Below, piece by piece: positions 24,254 through 32,746 of a stretch of DNA of 64,000 bases. Under the pieces are notes generated by a model. It searched no databases. It had not been told where the DNA came from and worked only from the letters and a program-made list of their open reading frames with translations. Each line of letters starts with the position of its first letter. The first letter of the stretch is position 1. The DNA comes from an uncultured Oscillospiraceae bacterium (GTDB taxonomy: Bacteria > Bacillota > Clostridia > Oscillospirales > Ruminococcaceae). The translations under genes and the position numbers were made by a program. The DNA is taken from NCBI GenBank assembly GCA_958448395.1, contig CAUDDP010000004.1, forward strand, positions 5,810 through 69,809. Direction: 5' to 3'.

Positions 24254-24868
24254 ATGTTCCTTTCCGATTTTTGATTGCTTTTCAAAAATTCCAAAAAACA
24301 GAAATGAAATCCTATTTAAAAAGCAAAGCATTCCTTACGATTTTTCTCTTATCATACCATGCTTCACCTTATTTGTCAACTCTTCTGATTTTTTAGGATA
24401 CGGCGTTTCAACAGGGAACCTTATGCAAATAGAAAATAAAAACTTCTTTTTTAAAGGAATAAATATTGATATTTTTGTTTCACCTTTCATAAATCAGAAT
24501 GTCAATTTTAATATTGAGAAATGCTTAGAAAGACTTTGCGACAATGCCATTCACATCACAACTTGTTTATATATTGAAATATCGCACTATTTGAGCGTAG
24601 TTAATCATGTTTGAAGAAAAACCTGTCATGCTATAAAAAGAAATTATAAATATGATTTGGATATTGTTGCTTTATGCAATTTTCCTTCTATAAAATCAAG
24701 GGTCTTTCTCCAAATATACTTATTTTTCAATTGATCCTATTATAACATGCCTTCATGGAATTGTCAATAATATTCAAGGAAAAAATTTTAATTTTATGAA
24801 TATATCAAAAAGTTTTTTATAAAATTGTGTGATTTTTAGTAAAAATAAAACCAAGGTTTTCTAAATAC
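24254..24868 (-). other. AT-rich leader and intergenic region upstream of the exopolysaccharide operon
   Basis: Unusually AT-rich compared with its neighbours. The only consensus promoter for the minus strand is at 24739-24767, giving a predicted untranslated leader of about 480 nt. An AT-rich plus-strand frame crosses it (to 24614), but has no ribosome binding site at a plausible start. No tRNA or known RNA is recognised. Confidence 0.5.
24739..24767 (-). promoter_or_regulatory. Exopolysaccharide operon promoter
   Basis: Minus strand TTGACA, 17-bp spacer, TATAAT: exact consensus, in the AT-rich region. Confidence 0.8.
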
Positions 24869-24870
24869 AC

Positions 24871-24910
24871 GAAAAACTCCACGAAAATGGCGTATTTTCG
24901 TGGAGCTTTT
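24871..24910 (-). terminator. Terminator of rplM-rpsI
   Basis: GCTCCACGAAAATA pairs with TATTTTCGTGGAG-type arm (minus strand CTCCACGAAAATACGCCATTT then TCGTGGAG), followed by TTTTTCG on the minus strand. The arms are nearly perfect with a short GCC loop. Confidence 0.85.
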
Positions 24911-24933
24911 GTAGCTTTGAAATTGTTGAAAAC

Positions 24934-25335
24934 TTATCTCTTGCTGAACTGCGGTGCACGACGAGCAGCTTTGAGACCATATTTCTTTCTTTCCTTCATT
25001 CTCGGGTCACGAGTCAGGAAACCAGCCTTCTTCAGAGCCGGACGCAATTCCGGATTGAATTCCAGCAAAGCTCTTGCAATACCGTGACGGATTGCACCAG
25101 CCTGACCAGTCACGCCGCCACCCATTACGGTGCAGATGACATCCATGCTTTCCAGATTTTCGGTCAGTGCAAGTGGCTGGCGAACGATCAACTTCAAGGT
25201 ATCCAGACCAAAGTAGTCATCAATGCCTCTGCCGTTGATGGTGATATTGCCGCTGCCCGGATATAGACGAACTCTTGCTACAGAGTGCTTTCTTCTACCG
25301 GTACCGTAATAATATTTTACCTTAGATTCGTACAT
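24934..25335 (-). CDS. rpsI: 30S ribosomal protein S9
   Basis: 133 residues. It carries the S9 signature GTGRRKHSVARVRLYPGSG near the N-terminus, GGGVTGQAGAIRHGIARAL (about 73-91), and the C-terminal RRAPQFSKR, whose last Arg contacts P-site tRNA. AAAGGAG precedes the ATG. It follows rplM by 18 bp, the conserved rplM-rpsI pair. Confidence 0.97.
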   Translation of the reverse strand: MYESKVKYYYGTGRRKHSVARVRLYPGSGNITINGRGIDDYFGLDTLKLIVRQPLALTENLESMDVICTVMGGGVTGQAGAIRHGIARALLEFNPELRPALKKAGFLTRDPRMKERKKYGLKAARRAPQFSKR

Positions 25336-25353
25336 TTGAGAACACTCCTTTCT

Positions 25354-25782
25354 TTAAAACTCGCAAACTTCTGGTTTCTGTGCAGCCTGCTTATGCTCAG
25401 CACCCTTATAGGTACGGAGACGTGTCAGCTGTGCAGCACCCTGCGAATTGTGCGGGAGCATACCCTTAATGGCGATCTGCATTGCTTCATCAGACCGTTC
25501 TTCCATCATTACTTTATACTGTGTCTGCTTCAGACCGCCAATCCAGCCGCTATGACGGTAATAATATTTCTGTTCCAGCTTCTTACCAGTCAAAACAGCC
25601 TGATCACAGTTGATTACAATTACAAAATCACCGCAGTCCACGTGCGGAGCAAATGTCGGCTTATGCTTACCACGGAGAATATGAGCTGCCTTTGCAGCGA
25701 CACGACCCAGCGGCTTTCCTGCTGCGTCAATGATATACCACTTGCGGCTTACTTCACCGGCTTTTGGCATCGTTGTTGCCAT
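25354..25782 (-). CDS. rplM: 50S ribosomal protein L13
   Basis: 142 residues with the L13 signatures WYIIDAAGKPLGRVAAKAA (about 16-34), GDFVIVINCDQAVLTGKK (about 51-68) and IKGMLPHNSQGAAQLTRL (about 104-121). AGGAGG precedes the ATG. First gene of rplM-rpsI, with a long structured leader (25783-25913) that may allow autogenous control. Confidence 0.97.
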   Translation of the reverse strand: MATTMPKAGEVSRKWYIIDAAGKPLGRVAAKAAHILRGKHKPTFAPHVDCGDFVIVINCDQAVLTGKKLEQKYYYRHSGWIGGLKQTQYKVMMEERSDEAMQIAIKGMLPHNSQGAAQLTRLRTYKGAEHKQAAQKPEVCEF

Positions 25783-25913
25783 AGTAAATTCCTCCTATAT
25801 TTTCATGCTTTGATCCGTTTCTGCAACAAAAAACAGAACGGGAGACAGAGGGCAGTTGGGTTAGGCTGCACCGCCGGCTTCCGCAAGCTATCACCGGTCT
25901 CTCTGACACTACG
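25783..25913 (-). ncRNA. Structured rplM leader (candidate L13 leader)
   Basis: Between the promoter and rplM lies a leader of about 130 nt with GC-rich complementary pieces (AGCCGGCGGTGCAGCC region; GAGAC with GTCTC; CCGTTCTG with CAGAAACGG around a T-rich loop). L13 leader RNAs are known upstream of rplM in Firmicutes. Whether this one belongs to that family is not established here. Confidence 0.4.
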
Positions 25914-25919
25914 AATCTT

Positions 25920-25948
25920 ATTATACAAAATTTTTAGCGGTTTGTCAA
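25920..25948 (-). promoter_or_regulatory. rplM-rpsI promoter
   Basis: Minus strand TTGACA, 17-bp spacer, TATAAT; exact consensus. Confidence 0.88.
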
Positions 25949-26072
25949 GGGGAAAAGAGGGGAAAAATCGAAAAAGTTATAAAAATTTATAAGGAAATCC
26001 TCCCATGCAAGAAAACAGAGCAAAACCGCATCAAGCAGTCTCACTCTGTTCTTGTTCTATTCATCGTTTCTC

Positions 26073-27074
26073 TTACCGATATATCGGAACCTGTGGATTG
26101 CTATCAAGACCGCCCCATTTAAAACTTTCTATCACATCTGGTACGACAGATTGTCCTGAAGCATACGTAGTATAATAATGCAAAATCAGTACTGCATCAT
26201 TTACAGTAATTTCTCCGTCCTTATCCATATCGGCTCTTTCAAGGAAATCCTTTTCATAAGAAGCAGAAATTCCTGTAGACAATCCAGCCGATTTCTGGGC
26301 ATAGTAACTCAAAACAACTACAGCATCTTCAACATCAAGTGTGCCAGAGTCATACACATCACCGCGTATTGGTGTGAAGCCCTTTATAATGGCTTCTACA
26401 TCAAGCATATTGATTTCTCCATTATCATCCACATCTGCCAACTCGAAAATCCGTGCATTTTCCTCGGCATCTTCACTGAAAACCGGATTCAGCCCCGCTA
26501 CCTTATCTGTATAATACTGTAATACGATTTTCGCATCTGCTGTATCCAGAATTCCATCTCCATTGATATCGCCCTGCTTTGGCGTATAATTTGCCTGAAT
26601 CAGTTCTGCATCCGCAAGTGTAATGGCACCGTCCCCGTCCATATCGGCTGCCTGCAAAAAAGCAGCACTAGGGGCATCGGTTCTTTCTCCGCTTGCAACT
26701 GCTGCACAGTATTCCTGAACACAAATCACATCCGCAGGGTCTACATTACCGCTATATGTAACGTCGCCCTTTCTTGGAGAAAAATGAGAGAGAAGCAGTT
26801 CCCAATCACTCATGTTAATGCTTCCATCTGCATTCAAATCTGCCAACTGAAAAAGCCGTGCATTTTCTTCTGCATCTTCGCTGAAATATGGATTCGACAT
26901 CGCTACATTTTTTGTATAGTATTCCATTATCGTTCTGCCATCCAAATAATCCACATAGCCATCCTCATTGACATCCCCAATCAGCGGAGTGACATCTTCC
27001 GCAGATACTGCAAACATCGGCAAGGTTGTCACTGTCAGAGAAAATGCTGCCAACATGCTTGTTATTTTTTTCAT
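26073..27074 (-). CDS. Secreted protein of four tandem dockerin-like repeats
   Basis: 333 residues: signal peptide (about 1-25), then four EF-hand/dockerin-type units (about 31-100, 101-165, 166-236, 237-310) and a short tail. Calcium-loop motifs are DVNEDGYVDYLD, DLNADGSINMSD, DMDGDGAITLAD, DINGDGILDTAD, DVDDNGEINMLD and DMDKDGEITVND; the first loops of units 2 and 4 (DVTYSGNVDPAD, DVYDSGTLDVED) are degenerate. Units 1 and 3 share NPxFSEDAEENARxF, suggesting duplication of a pair. No catalytic domain. It may be a cellulosome accessory or calcium-folded surface protein. Confidence 0.75.
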   Translation of the reverse strand: MKKITSMLAAFSLTVTTLPMFAVSAEDVTPLIGDVNEDGYVDYLDGRTIMEYYTKNVAMSNPYFSEDAEENARLFQLADLNADGSINMSDWELLLSHFSPRKGDVTYSGNVDPADVICVQEYCAAVASGERTDAPSAAFLQAADMDGDGAITLADAELIQANYTPKQGDINGDGILDTADAKIVLQYYTDKVAGLNPVFSEDAEENARIFELADVDDNGEINMLDVEAIIKGFTPIRGDVYDSGTLDVEDAVVVLSYYAQKSAGLSTGISASYEKDFLERADMDKDGEITVNDAVLILHYYTTYASGQSVVPDVIESFKWGGLDSNPQVPIYR

Positions 27075-27307
27075 AACGCAAAACTCCCTTTCTAAAACGC
27101 CTTTATCACGGAACTGTTTCTGTTTTTACCTGTATTGTACCAATCAAAGTTTCAACTGAAAGTGCCACTGTCATTACTATGCAGAGACCCCCGCAACAAA
27201 CTTACTCCAATTCCTCATGATAAATTTTCCTTTTTATTGCTTTCTGTTAATTTCCACAAATCTTTAAAATCTGTTGTACATTAGTTACAAAAACTTATAT
27301 TATAATT

Positions 27308-27336
27308 ATTGTACTACATGCTTCTAAATTTGTCAA
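27308..27336 (-). promoter_or_regulatory. Promoter of the dockerin-repeat gene
   Basis: Minus strand TTGACA, 17-bp spacer, TACAAT, about 235 bp before the start codon. The AT-rich leader from there to 27075 shows nothing else recognisable. Confidence 0.65.
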
Positions 27337-27386
27337 GTTATTTTCCAGTTAATTTTCAAGTTTTTATTAGACTTCTTAAAAAGAAA

Positions 27387-27428
27387 AGTCTATTTTCTTT
27401 TTATCTTCACAAAAAAAGAAAATAGACT
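27387..27428 (-). terminator. Long A/T terminator hairpin after the C39-like gene
   Basis: AGTCTATTTTCTTTTT pairs with AAAAAGAAAATAGACT, at least 16 bp, around ATCTTCACAA. It ends the leftward asnB-pyrB region transcript. Confidence 0.8.
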
Positions 27429-27448
27429 ATATTGATTTTATTTAATGA

Positions 27449-28081
27449 TTATTTTTCTTTCAAATAACGAATCGACTGCATTTGATTTCCATATTCCGAT
27501 AATGGCACTATCTGTTTCTCCTTCTGCATGGGATCCATACACCAATACATCCCATCCTGACTGCCTACCAGCAATACAAAATGCGTACTCCCAGTCTTTG
27601 TTTGCACACATGCAATTGGGTAGTAGCCTTGCTCCAGCAGGGAATCCAGCTCTTTTTCCTCCAGTTCGTCTGTCTCTTTCCGTACAGTTGTAACATTTAA
27701 CATATCTTCCAATGCATACCACAGCAAATTCCCTTCTGCATCATAGACTTGATGATCGGAGAAGAACTGATTCAATGTTTTCGGATTCACATCGGTATGC
27801 AGTTCTTCCCACTCCATCCCCTGCATCTGTACCACAGCAGCAAGGCAAGTCGTCAAACAACCAGAATCCCCCATATGATACACAGAATCCCCCAGCGGGT
27901 CATCTTTCCAACGTGTATCTTTTTGATAATAGTATACAACATTATCAGAAGGATACTCCACCGATGGTGTCATGCTCTCTCCATTGTGCTGCTTGTACAA
28001 ATAAACTGCGGAAATACCAGCAATGAAAACCACTGCGAGCAATAGCACGCAAAAAATACGTCTGCGTCTCCTCAAAAGCAT
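27449..28081 (-). CDS. Membrane-anchored C39-like cysteine peptidase domain protein
   Basis: 210 residues. A basic N-terminus (RRRRR) and one membrane helix (about 8-28) tether the rest outside. YYYQKDTRWKDDPLG and MGDSGCLTTCLAAV (catalytic Cys near 75) match the Peptidase_C39_2 family, with the His in STHFVLLVG (about 167) and the Asp in WCMDPM (about 181). The exact substrate is unknown; such domains cleave peptides or serve in wall remodelling. It is 28 bp after pyrB, apparently at the end of the same operon. Confidence 0.75.
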   Translation of the reverse strand: MLLRRRRRIFCVLLLAVVFIAGISAVYLYKQHNGESMTPSVEYPSDNVVYYYQKDTRWKDDPLGDSVYHMGDSGCLTTCLAAVVQMQGMEWEELHTDVNPKTLNQFFSDHQVYDAEGNLLWYALEDMLNVTTVRKETDELEEKELDSLLEQGYYPIACVQTKTGSTHFVLLVGSQDGMYWCMDPMQKEKQIVPLSEYGNQMQSIRYLKEK

Positions 28082-28109
28082 GGCATACTCCTCTCAAACA
28101 GGCAATTCT

Positions 28110-29207
28110 TTACCGTTCTAACAGCAATCTTTCATTACAATATTCACACTCTAACAGGGTATCGCCCAGCACCAAAAAGCTCTTCGGCAGATAGGATTCT
28201 GTGCAGGTAATGCAATTCGGATTCTTACAAGCTGCCCCATTCACTGTTCTTCCACGCAGCAATACCGTTGGGTTATCCTTCTTATTTAAATCCAGCATCC
28301 GGATAATCAATGCCATCCGCACATACATGCCATAGCGTGCCTGATTAAAATACATCGCTCTTGGATCTTCATCCACTGCTACCTCAATCTCGTCCACTCT
28401 TGGCAGCGGATGCAGAATAATCATATCCGGCTTTGCGGCTTTCAGTTTCTTCACCGTTAATATATATGTATCCTTCTGTGCCAGATATGCCTCTCGGCTT
28501 GCAAACCGCTCCTGTTGAATGCGTGTCATGTACAGAACATCCAGCTCCGGCAATACTTCCTCCAGAGAAGAAACCTCCCGGAACGGACAGCCGCTTGCTG
28601 TCAAAATATCTTTCACATAAGATGGCAGTTTCAGTTCCGGTGTGGAAATCAGAATGAACTGATTGCCCTCAAAACACGTCATCGCTTTAATGAGCGAATG
28701 TACGGTTCTGCCGTTAATCAAATCCCCACAAAGCCCGATGGTCAAATGATCCAGCCGTCCTTTTTCACATTTCAGGGTAAGCAAATCTGTCAGCGTCTGC
28801 GTTGGGTGCAGATGTCCGCTATCACCGGCATTGATCACCGGACAGTCCGCAGACATTGCCGCAGCCTTTGCCGCACCAGCAACCGGATGCCGCATGACCA
28901 GAATGTCTGCGTAGTTGCTGACAATTTTCGTCGTATCCTTCAGTGTTTCGCCCTTGGAAACGGAAGAGTTTGCCGGATTATCAAATCCAATCAATCGACC
29001 GCCCAAACGCAGCATAGCAGTCTGGAAGGACATCTGTGTTCTGGTAGACGGTTCATAAAACAGCGTTGCCATAATTTTATTGTGGCATGCTCCAGAATAG
29101 ACCTCTGGATTGTTCTTAATTTTCTCCCCTAAATCGACTACCTCTTTCCACCAGGCAACTGGATAGTCATTCAAGTCAATGAGATGCGGGTGCTTGGATG
29201 TCGTCAT
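28110..29207 (-). CDS. pyrB: Aspartate carbamoyltransferase with C-terminal PyrI-like zinc domain
   Basis: 365 residues from the ATG at 29207 (AGGAGG upstream). FYEPSTRTQMSFQTAMLRLGG has the carbamoyl-phosphate STRT motif. SVSKGETLKDT, MRHPVAG, HLHPTQTLTDL and HPLPRVDEI complete the catalytic chain. The tail (about 324-365) reads CKNPNCITC...CEYC, the four-Cys zinc pattern of the regulatory chain PyrI, but the nucleotide-binding domain of PyrI is absent. It condenses aspartate and carbamoyl phosphate. The zinc tail may take over a structural role of PyrI without allostery. Confidence 0.93.
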   Translation of the reverse strand: MTTSKHPHLIDLNDYPVAWWKEVVDLGEKIKNNPEVYSGACHNKIMATLFYEPSTRTQMSFQTAMLRLGGRLIGFDNPANSSVSKGETLKDTTKIVSNYADILVMRHPVAGAAKAAAMSADCPVINAGDSGHLHPTQTLTDLLTLKCEKGRLDHLTIGLCGDLINGRTVHSLIKAMTCFEGNQFILISTPELKLPSYVKDILTASGCPFREVSSLEEVLPELDVLYMTRIQQERFASREAYLAQKDTYILTVKKLKAAKPDMIILHPLPRVDEIEVAVDEDPRAMYFNQARYGMYVRMALIIRMLDLNKKDNPTVLLRGRTVNGAACKNPNCITCTESYLPKSFLVLGDTLLECEYCNERLLLER

Positions 29208-29235
29208 GATAATAAATCCTCCTACTATTATAATA

Positions 29236-29260
29236 ACAGGGGAAGACAAGCCTCCCCTGT
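29236..29260 (-). terminator. Hairpin between HD gene and pyrB
   Basis: ACAGGGGA pairs with TCCCCTGT around a 9-nt loop, followed by TATTATAATA on the minus strand. It could attenuate transcription into pyrB, but lacks a strong T-run. Confidence 0.45.
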
Positions 29261-29265
29261 AATGG

Positions 29266-29934
29266 TCATAGCATCAAACTATGATTGATATAAATTTTAA
29301 ACTGCATATGAAAAAACTGTGCAGCACGCCGACAGAGCAACATACGCTCCATAAAAATTTCAAAGTATTCCAGTACAGAGGAAATCTTCGTATCAATGGT
29401 CATGGAAAGTACAAATTCCTGCTGTTCCTTATCAATTAACAGCTCTGCGGTTTCCACCGCATAATTCACACGGTCGTGAATATCAAAGGTCAGAAAGTCG
29501 GTATTCCGCACACGGCTGCGGCGAACATCGGTTTTATCTGCCAGAATCAATGCCGCTGAAATCGCATCAATTGGCTGTGCAGTCGCTTCATCATGATTGC
29601 CGATAGCAGAAATGACCGCACAAATCTCATCCACTGGCATTTCCAGCCGATCCAGCAGACGAAATGCCATTACCGCACCACTCTGGGCATGGTCAGCCCG
29701 ATTGATGACATTGCCGATGTCATGCAGGAAGCCGGCAATCCGTGCCAGTTCCACTTCCCGTTCTGCGTAACCCAATGTTGTTAAAATATTTGCTGCGGTA
29801 TATGCGGTTTTTTCCACATGTGCAAATGCATGTTCTGTATAACCAATTGCCTTCAATGCCTGATCAGCACGCTGGATATAGGTGCGAATATCGGGATTTT
29901 TCCGAATATATTCAAATGTGACACAGCTTGCCAT
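29266..29934 (-). CDS. HD-domain phosphohydrolase-like protein
   Basis: 222 residues. The HD metal motif is HDIGNVINRADH (about 71-82), with a first His (TEHAFAHVEKT) and later D (LADKTDVRRSR) at the expected distances. It is probably a metal-dependent phosphohydrolase acting on a nucleotide or signalling molecule. AAAGGCGAG precedes the ATG. Between asnB and pyrB, all on one strand with gaps of 45 and 58 bp, so co-transcription is likely. Substrate unknown. Confidence 0.85.
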   Translation of the reverse strand: MASCVTFEYIRKNPDIRTYIQRADQALKAIGYTEHAFAHVEKTAYTAANILTTLGYAEREVELARIAGFLHDIGNVINRADHAQSGAVMAFRLLDRLEMPVDEICAVISAIGNHDEATAQPIDAISAALILADKTDVRRSRVRNTDFLTFDIHDRVNYAVETAELLIDKEQQEFVLSMTIDTKISSVLEYFEIFMERMLLCRRAAQFFHMQFKIYINHSLML

Positions 29935-29979
29935 GATTTCTCGCCTTTCTCTTGTTTTCTGTCGGTTTTCTTTAAAAAA

Positions 29980-31860
29980 TTATCGAACGGGAATTGTATC
30001 CGATTCAAAGTAAACATGATACCATACCAAAAACATGTAAACCGTCCAGATTTTCCGGCTGTTGTCTGCTTTGCCAGCACGATGGTCATCCAGCAGCTGC
30101 ACCAGCTTTTCTGTATGGAAAAATTGCTGTGCGGCATTGCTCTCAAATGCATCCTTGACCATGTTATAATAAGTGTCCTCTTTCAGCCAAACTCGAATCG
30201 GTACGGGGAATCCCAGTTTCTTCTTTGCTGCGGTCTTTGCAGTCTGCGGTGGGGTATCCTTCTTAGCAGCCAATCGCATTGCATACTTTGTGATATAAGG
30301 GGTACCACCACTTTCAGACGGTTTATGAATGACACGATATCGAGTCGGAATTCGCTGTGCCAATGCCATGACTTCTTTATCCAAAAATGGAACACGCAGC
30401 TCCAGTGAATTTGCCATACTCATCTTGTCGGCTTTCAGCAAAATATCCCCAGCCATCCAGAGATGCAAATCCAGATACTGCATCTTGGTGACATCATCTT
30501 TCTCTTTCACCTGATCATAATACGGTTTGGTAATTGCAGTCGGATCTGGTGCATTGGTGTGAATTTTCAGCAGTGCCTTGCGATCCTTTGGAGAGAACAT
30601 ATAGGCATTGCCGATAAAGCGTTCTTCCAATGTTTTCCCCTTACGGACAAAGAAATTCACACCTCTGTGTGCGGGCAGGGCTTCTGCCACGTGCATAATG
30701 CCTCTCCGTAAACCAAACGGCAGTTTTTCATAAGCCGTGGAGCCGGGATCGCTATAAACATTGTAACCGCCAAAAATTTCATCTGCCCCCTCGCCGGACA
30801 ATACAACCTTTAGCGATTTAGACGCCAGATTGCAGACGAAGTACAGGGCAACGGCTGCCGGATCTGCCAGCGGCTCATCCATGTGATATTGAATCATCGG
30901 CAAATGCGACCAGTATTCTTCCGGCTCAATGACCTTACTGTAGTTCTTTTTGCCAATGGCTTCTGAAAAGCCTTTTGCCCAACCGATTTCATTATAGCGT
31001 TCTTCCTTGCCGAAGCCAACGGTAAAGGTCTTATCCACATCGGCAATCGCTGCCACATAGCTGGAGTCCACACCACTGGAGAGGAACGAACCCACTTCTA
31101 CGTCAGCAATTTTATGTGCTTCTACAGAATTATGGAAGGTATCCGAAATCCGGTTGACCCATTCCTCCAAGGTCGGTTTTTCGTCTGCCTGAAAGTTAAT
31201 TTCCCAGTACTGCTGAATGTTCAGCTTGCCATTCTGGTAAATAAAGTAGTGTGCCGGCGGCAGTTTATAAACGCCCTTAAAAAATGTTTCCGTACAAGGG
31301 GAATACTGAAATGTCAGGTAATTTTCCAGTGCAGCCGTATTCAGCACCTTCTGGAAATGTGGGTGTGGTAGAAAGCTCTTGATTTCCGAACCGAACAGAA
31401 AGGTTTCCCCCATCTGTGCGTAATACAGCGGCTTGATACCGAAAAAATCCCTTGCCCCAAACAAGGTCTTCTGTTTCTTATCCCAAATGACAAAAGAAAA
31501 CATTCCCCGCAGTTTTTGCAGCAGAGCAGTGCCATATTCCTGATAGCCATAAATCAACACTTCTGAGTCCGTTTGTGTTGTGAATTGGTATCCCTTTTCT
31601 ATCAAAGCCTTCCGAATGGACTGATAGTTATAAATTTCGCCATTAAACAACAATGCCAGATTGCCGTCTGCACTGTAGAGCGGCTGTGTGCCGGCATCGG
31701 AAACATCAATAATGCTCAGGCGGCGATGACCGAGGGCAATGTCTTCATCAATATAGGTACCCTCTGCATCCGGCCCTCTATGTTTGATGCGGTTAAGCAT
31801 TTCCTGTAGCACCGCATTGGAGTTGTCGATGTGGTTTGTAAACCCTGTAAATCCACACAT
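29980..31860 (-). CDS. asnB: Asparagine synthase (glutamine-hydrolysing)
   Basis: 626 residues from MCGFTGF, in which Cys2 is the glutaminase nucleophile; the longer frame upstream would not expose it. The glutaminase domain (about 1-200: GHRRLSIID, FNGEIYNYQ, DSEVLIYGY) is followed by the synthetase domain with the ATP P-loop EVGSFLSSGVDSSY (about 250-263) and VLSGEGADEIFGGY. It makes asparagine from aspartate, ATP and glutamine. Its own consensus-like promoter lies at 31945-31973. First gene of a likely operon with the HD protein, pyrB and the C39-like gene. Confidence 0.96.
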   Translation of the reverse strand: MCGFTGFTNHIDNSNAVLQEMLNRIKHRGPDAEGTYIDEDIALGHRRLSIIDVSDAGTQPLYSADGNLALLFNGEIYNYQSIRKALIEKGYQFTTQTDSEVLIYGYQEYGTALLQKLRGMFSFVIWDKKQKTLFGARDFFGIKPLYYAQMGETFLFGSEIKSFLPHPHFQKVLNTAALENYLTFQYSPCTETFFKGVYKLPPAHYFIYQNGKLNIQQYWEINFQADEKPTLEEWVNRISDTFHNSVEAHKIADVEVGSFLSSGVDSSYVAAIADVDKTFTVGFGKEERYNEIGWAKGFSEAIGKKNYSKVIEPEEYWSHLPMIQYHMDEPLADPAAVALYFVCNLASKSLKVVLSGEGADEIFGGYNVYSDPGSTAYEKLPFGLRRGIMHVAEALPAHRGVNFFVRKGKTLEERFIGNAYMFSPKDRKALLKIHTNAPDPTAITKPYYDQVKEKDDVTKMQYLDLHLWMAGDILLKADKMSMANSLELRVPFLDKEVMALAQRIPTRYRVIHKPSESGGTPYITKYAMRLAAKKDTPPQTAKTAAKKKLGFPVPIRVWLKEDTYYNMVKDAFESNAAQQFFHTEKLVQLLDDHRAGKADNSRKIWTVYMFLVWYHVYFESDTIPVR

Positions 31861-31944
31861 AGGTAAAACCCTCCCTGTTTCTTTGCAGATTTTTTCAAAG
31901 CCTGCTGCATTGCAAAAACAGCAGCCTTTGAAATGCTTTCTTTT

Positions 31945-31973
31945 TATTATACTATATTTCCCTGCCTTTTGCA
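31945..31973 (-). promoter_or_regulatory. asnB promoter
   Basis: Minus strand TTGCAA, 17-bp spacer, TATAAT. Confidence 0.75.
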
Positions 31974-32039
31974 ATCAATTTCCGCAGATTTTTTTCCATC
32001 TGTCAAAAACAGTTTGTCCGTTTTCGGTTTTTCCTGATG

Positions 32040-32150
32040 CAAATATCCGGAAATCCATTTTTGTAGTTTTCCTCACGGATACCGGTCTCACCTCCGCCAA
32101 GCTGCATCCGCTTGACCATAGTTGCCGTTCGGCGGGGCAGTCCATACCAT
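32040..32150 (+). repeat. Dispersed modular repeat, copy E (short form)
   Basis: About 110 bp with a type 1 left arm (AAATCCATTTTTGTAG...CTCACGGATACCGGTCTCAC). CTCCGCC is then joined directly to AAGCTGCATCCGCTTGACCATAG, with all the middle modules missing. GTTGCCGTTCGGCGG follows. The right terminal arm is not clear and the copy runs into the 3' end of nrdG. Confidence 0.75.
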
Positions 32151-32648
32151 CTATTCTGTAAAAGAAACGGCTTTCCCCATCTGCATGCTTGCCTTTGCAT
32201 CCAGATACCGCTGATTGGTACTTCCCCGAAACCGACACTCATAACTTTTCTTGTCCTGTTCAAACCGTCCATCAATCAATATATCTGTTACTGCCAACAG
32301 TGCTGTCCAGTCCGATCGGTTTCCAGCAAGCAGTTCCTCAAAGGTATAGCCGGTATAGGTGACAAGATGCAAACCCAATGCATGAATTTGCCTACCCAGT
32401 TCTGCAAGTTCTGCCGCCTGACAAAACGGCTCGCCGCCACTGAATGTCACACCATCTAACAGGGGGTCACTTGCAATCTCTTTCAGTAATACATCGGCTT
32501 CCACCAGCTTCCCCCCTTGAAAATCATGTGTCTGCGGATTATGACAGCCCGGACAGTTGTGTGGACAACCCTGTACAAAAATGGTATATCGAATCCCCTC
32601 CCCATCTACAATGGAATTTTCCACTGTGCCTGCAATCCGAAGCTGCAT
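32151..32648 (-). CDS. nrdG: Anaerobic ribonucleotide reductase activase (radical SAM)
   Basis: 165 residues starting MQLRIAGTV behind AGGAG (a GTG nine bases upstream is closer to it than ideal). The radical-SAM cluster motif is GCPHNCPGCHNP (Cys at about 28, 32, 35), with GVTFSGGEPFCQ (GGE motif) following. It makes a glycyl radical on NrdD. It is downstream of nrdD, but separated from it by repeat C and an intrinsic terminator (32683-32728). Confidence 0.95.
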   Translation of the reverse strand: MQLRIAGTVENSIVDGEGIRYTIFVQGCPHNCPGCHNPQTHDFQGGKLVEADVLLKEIASDPLLDGVTFSGGEPFCQAAELAELGRQIHALGLHLVTYTGYTFEELLAGNRSDWTALLAVTDILIDGRFEQDKKSYECRFRGSTNQRYLDAKASMQMGKAVSFTE

Positions 32649-32682
32649 GACGACCACTCCTTTTTATTTTTATAATCCTTCA

Positions 32683-32728
32683 CAAAAATTCCTGTAAGCG
32701 ATATGATTTCAAAACCGCTTACAGGAAT
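32683..32728 (-). terminator. Intrinsic terminator between nrdD/repeat C and nrdG
   Basis: CCTGTAAGCG and CGCTTACAGG form part of a perfect 13-bp stem (ATTCCTGTAAGCG complement), with a 15-nt loop, followed by TTTTTGTG on the minus strand. A weak TTACAG-17-TATAAA promoter-like pair overlaps its far arm, which could give nrdG its own start. Confidence 0.75.
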
Positions 32729-32746
32729 CAGGTTGTTTATTTTTCT

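Noticed and set aside
24234..24614. 126-codon plus-strand frame in the exopolysaccharide leader
   Set aside because: Overlaps the kinase gene antisense and the rest is AT-rich sequence with no start signal.
25285..25992. 235-codon plus-strand frame across rplM
   Set aside because: Antisense shadow of rplM plus its leader.
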